Source of the DNA: Pseudomonas extremaustralis
Lineage (GTDB): Bacteria > Pseudomonadota > Gammaproteobacteria > Pseudomonadales > Pseudomonadaceae
DNA length: 64,000 nucleotides
Direction: 5' to 3'
Assembly (NCBI RefSeq): GCF_900102035.1
Contig: NZ_LT629689.1
Coordinates: 3,270,001-3,334,000, forward strand
Part shown: positions 63,844-64,000 of the stretch, piece after piece
Layout of the letters: each line of letters opens with the position of its first letter
Numbering within the stretch: position 1 is the stretch's first letter
The notes under the pieces: model-generated
Told to the model about the DNA's origin: nothing
Database searches by the model: none
The model's input: only the letters and a program-made list of their open reading frames with translations
Translations under genes and position numbers: made by a program

Positions 63844-64000
63844 ATGCGCGCCGCCCGTACCCTCGTTCTGTTTGCCTTGCTTCCCCTGTTCGCTGCCTGC
63901 CAGATGTTCGAAAGCGAGCCGGCCAAACCGTCCCTCGCCGGCCTGACCCGCATGCAAGGCGAACTCACGGCAGTCGGCGGCAAGCTGCTGTTCCAGCCGT
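63844..64000 (+). CDS. Putative lipoprotein, N-terminal part (cut by window end)
   Basis: 52 residues from ATG 63844. Signal and lipobox RTLVLFALLPLFAAC (Cys18), then QMFESEPAKPSLAGLTRMQGELTAVGGKLLFQP. The start after the lipobox resembles Pseudomonas lipoproteins in which LTRMQGELT...GGKLLFQPC leads to a META-like or NlpE-like domain, but the domain lies outside the window. Confidence 0.75.
   Translation, partial: MRAARTLVLFALLPLFAACQMFESEPAKPSLAGLTRMQGELTAVGGKLLFQP

Noticed and set aside
1..64000. Search for CRISPR arrays, tRNA or rRNA genes, prophage or insertion sequences
   Set aside because: No regularly spaced repeats, cloverleaf-like sequences, integrase or transposase frames were recognised; the repeats present are REP/REPIN elements.

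Overview
The window is a high-GC chromosomal segment from a Pseudomonas, most probably of the P. fluorescens group. Evidence: a TtgR/EmhR-controlled RND efflux operon (emhABC), a xenB-type reductase, the pcaRKIJF/TBDC beta-ketoadipate cluster, a braCDEFG operon, olsBA, and many copies of the short palindromic REP/REPIN families typical of fluorescent pseudomonads. No rRNA, tRNA, CRISPR array, integrase or transposase was seen; gene density is high and the content is mostly core-like with a few accessory insertions.

Layout. 1-4.0 kb: a cut-off iron alcohol dehydrogenase with a perfect ANR/FNR box, a divergent DUF4917 protein with SIR2-like motifs, and an XRE-cupin regulator divergent from a class II aldolase / DapA-like lyase pair. 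4.0-9.9 kb: a decayed ECF sigma remnant followed by an orphan FecR, an EamA transporter, a methyltransferase and a lemA-TPM-TPM operon. 10.1-18.2 kb: periplasmic GH3 beta-glucosidase, cardiolipin synthase B, YceI, a serine hydrolase, olsBA (ornithine lipid synthesis) behind a three-repeat Pho box, and AcpH. 18.3-27.9 kb: ArsR-like regulator, MFS exporter, xenB, then emhR and emhABC. 27.9-32.7 kb: a small unknown protein, OprD porin, polysaccharide deacetylase and an orphan RTX-repeat M91 metallopeptidase. 32.7-42.2 kb: the pca cluster on the minus strand with PcaR boxes. 42.3-46 kb: a leader full of inverted repeats, a 66-aa protein, pitA, a 38-aa membrane protein (candidate CcoM of cbb3 oxidase) with ANR-like boxes, and two small unknowns. 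46-54 kb: rapA, an MFS transporter, YkgJ, a 725-aa FtsZ/tubulin-like protein and DUF2288. 54.3-59.3 kb: braCDEFG. 59.5-62.0 kb: a bufferin-type copper RiPP operon (bufA-bufB-bufC-doxX) with an ECF-like promoter. 62-64 kb: a LysR regulator divergent from an SDR, and a lipoprotein cut by the window end.

How parts work together: the pca genes take protocatechuate-derived carboxymuconate (pcaGH are not intact here) to succinyl-CoA plus acetyl-CoA with their own uptake (PcaK, PcaT); bra genes import branched-chain amino acids; emh genes export hydrophobic compounds; olsBA replaces phospholipid under phosphate starvation; the buf operon makes a modified, Cys-containing periplasmic peptide. The most interesting items are the lone FtsZ/tubulin-like gene, the bufferin operon without a nearby sigma factor, the DUF4917 SIR2-like protein, the RTX-M91 protein, the tiny ANR-linked membrane protein, the ECF-sigma fossil upstream of fecR, and the hairpin/operator-rich region at 42.47-42.75 kb. 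All functional statements rest on reading the sequence and recalled family knowledge; no database search was run.
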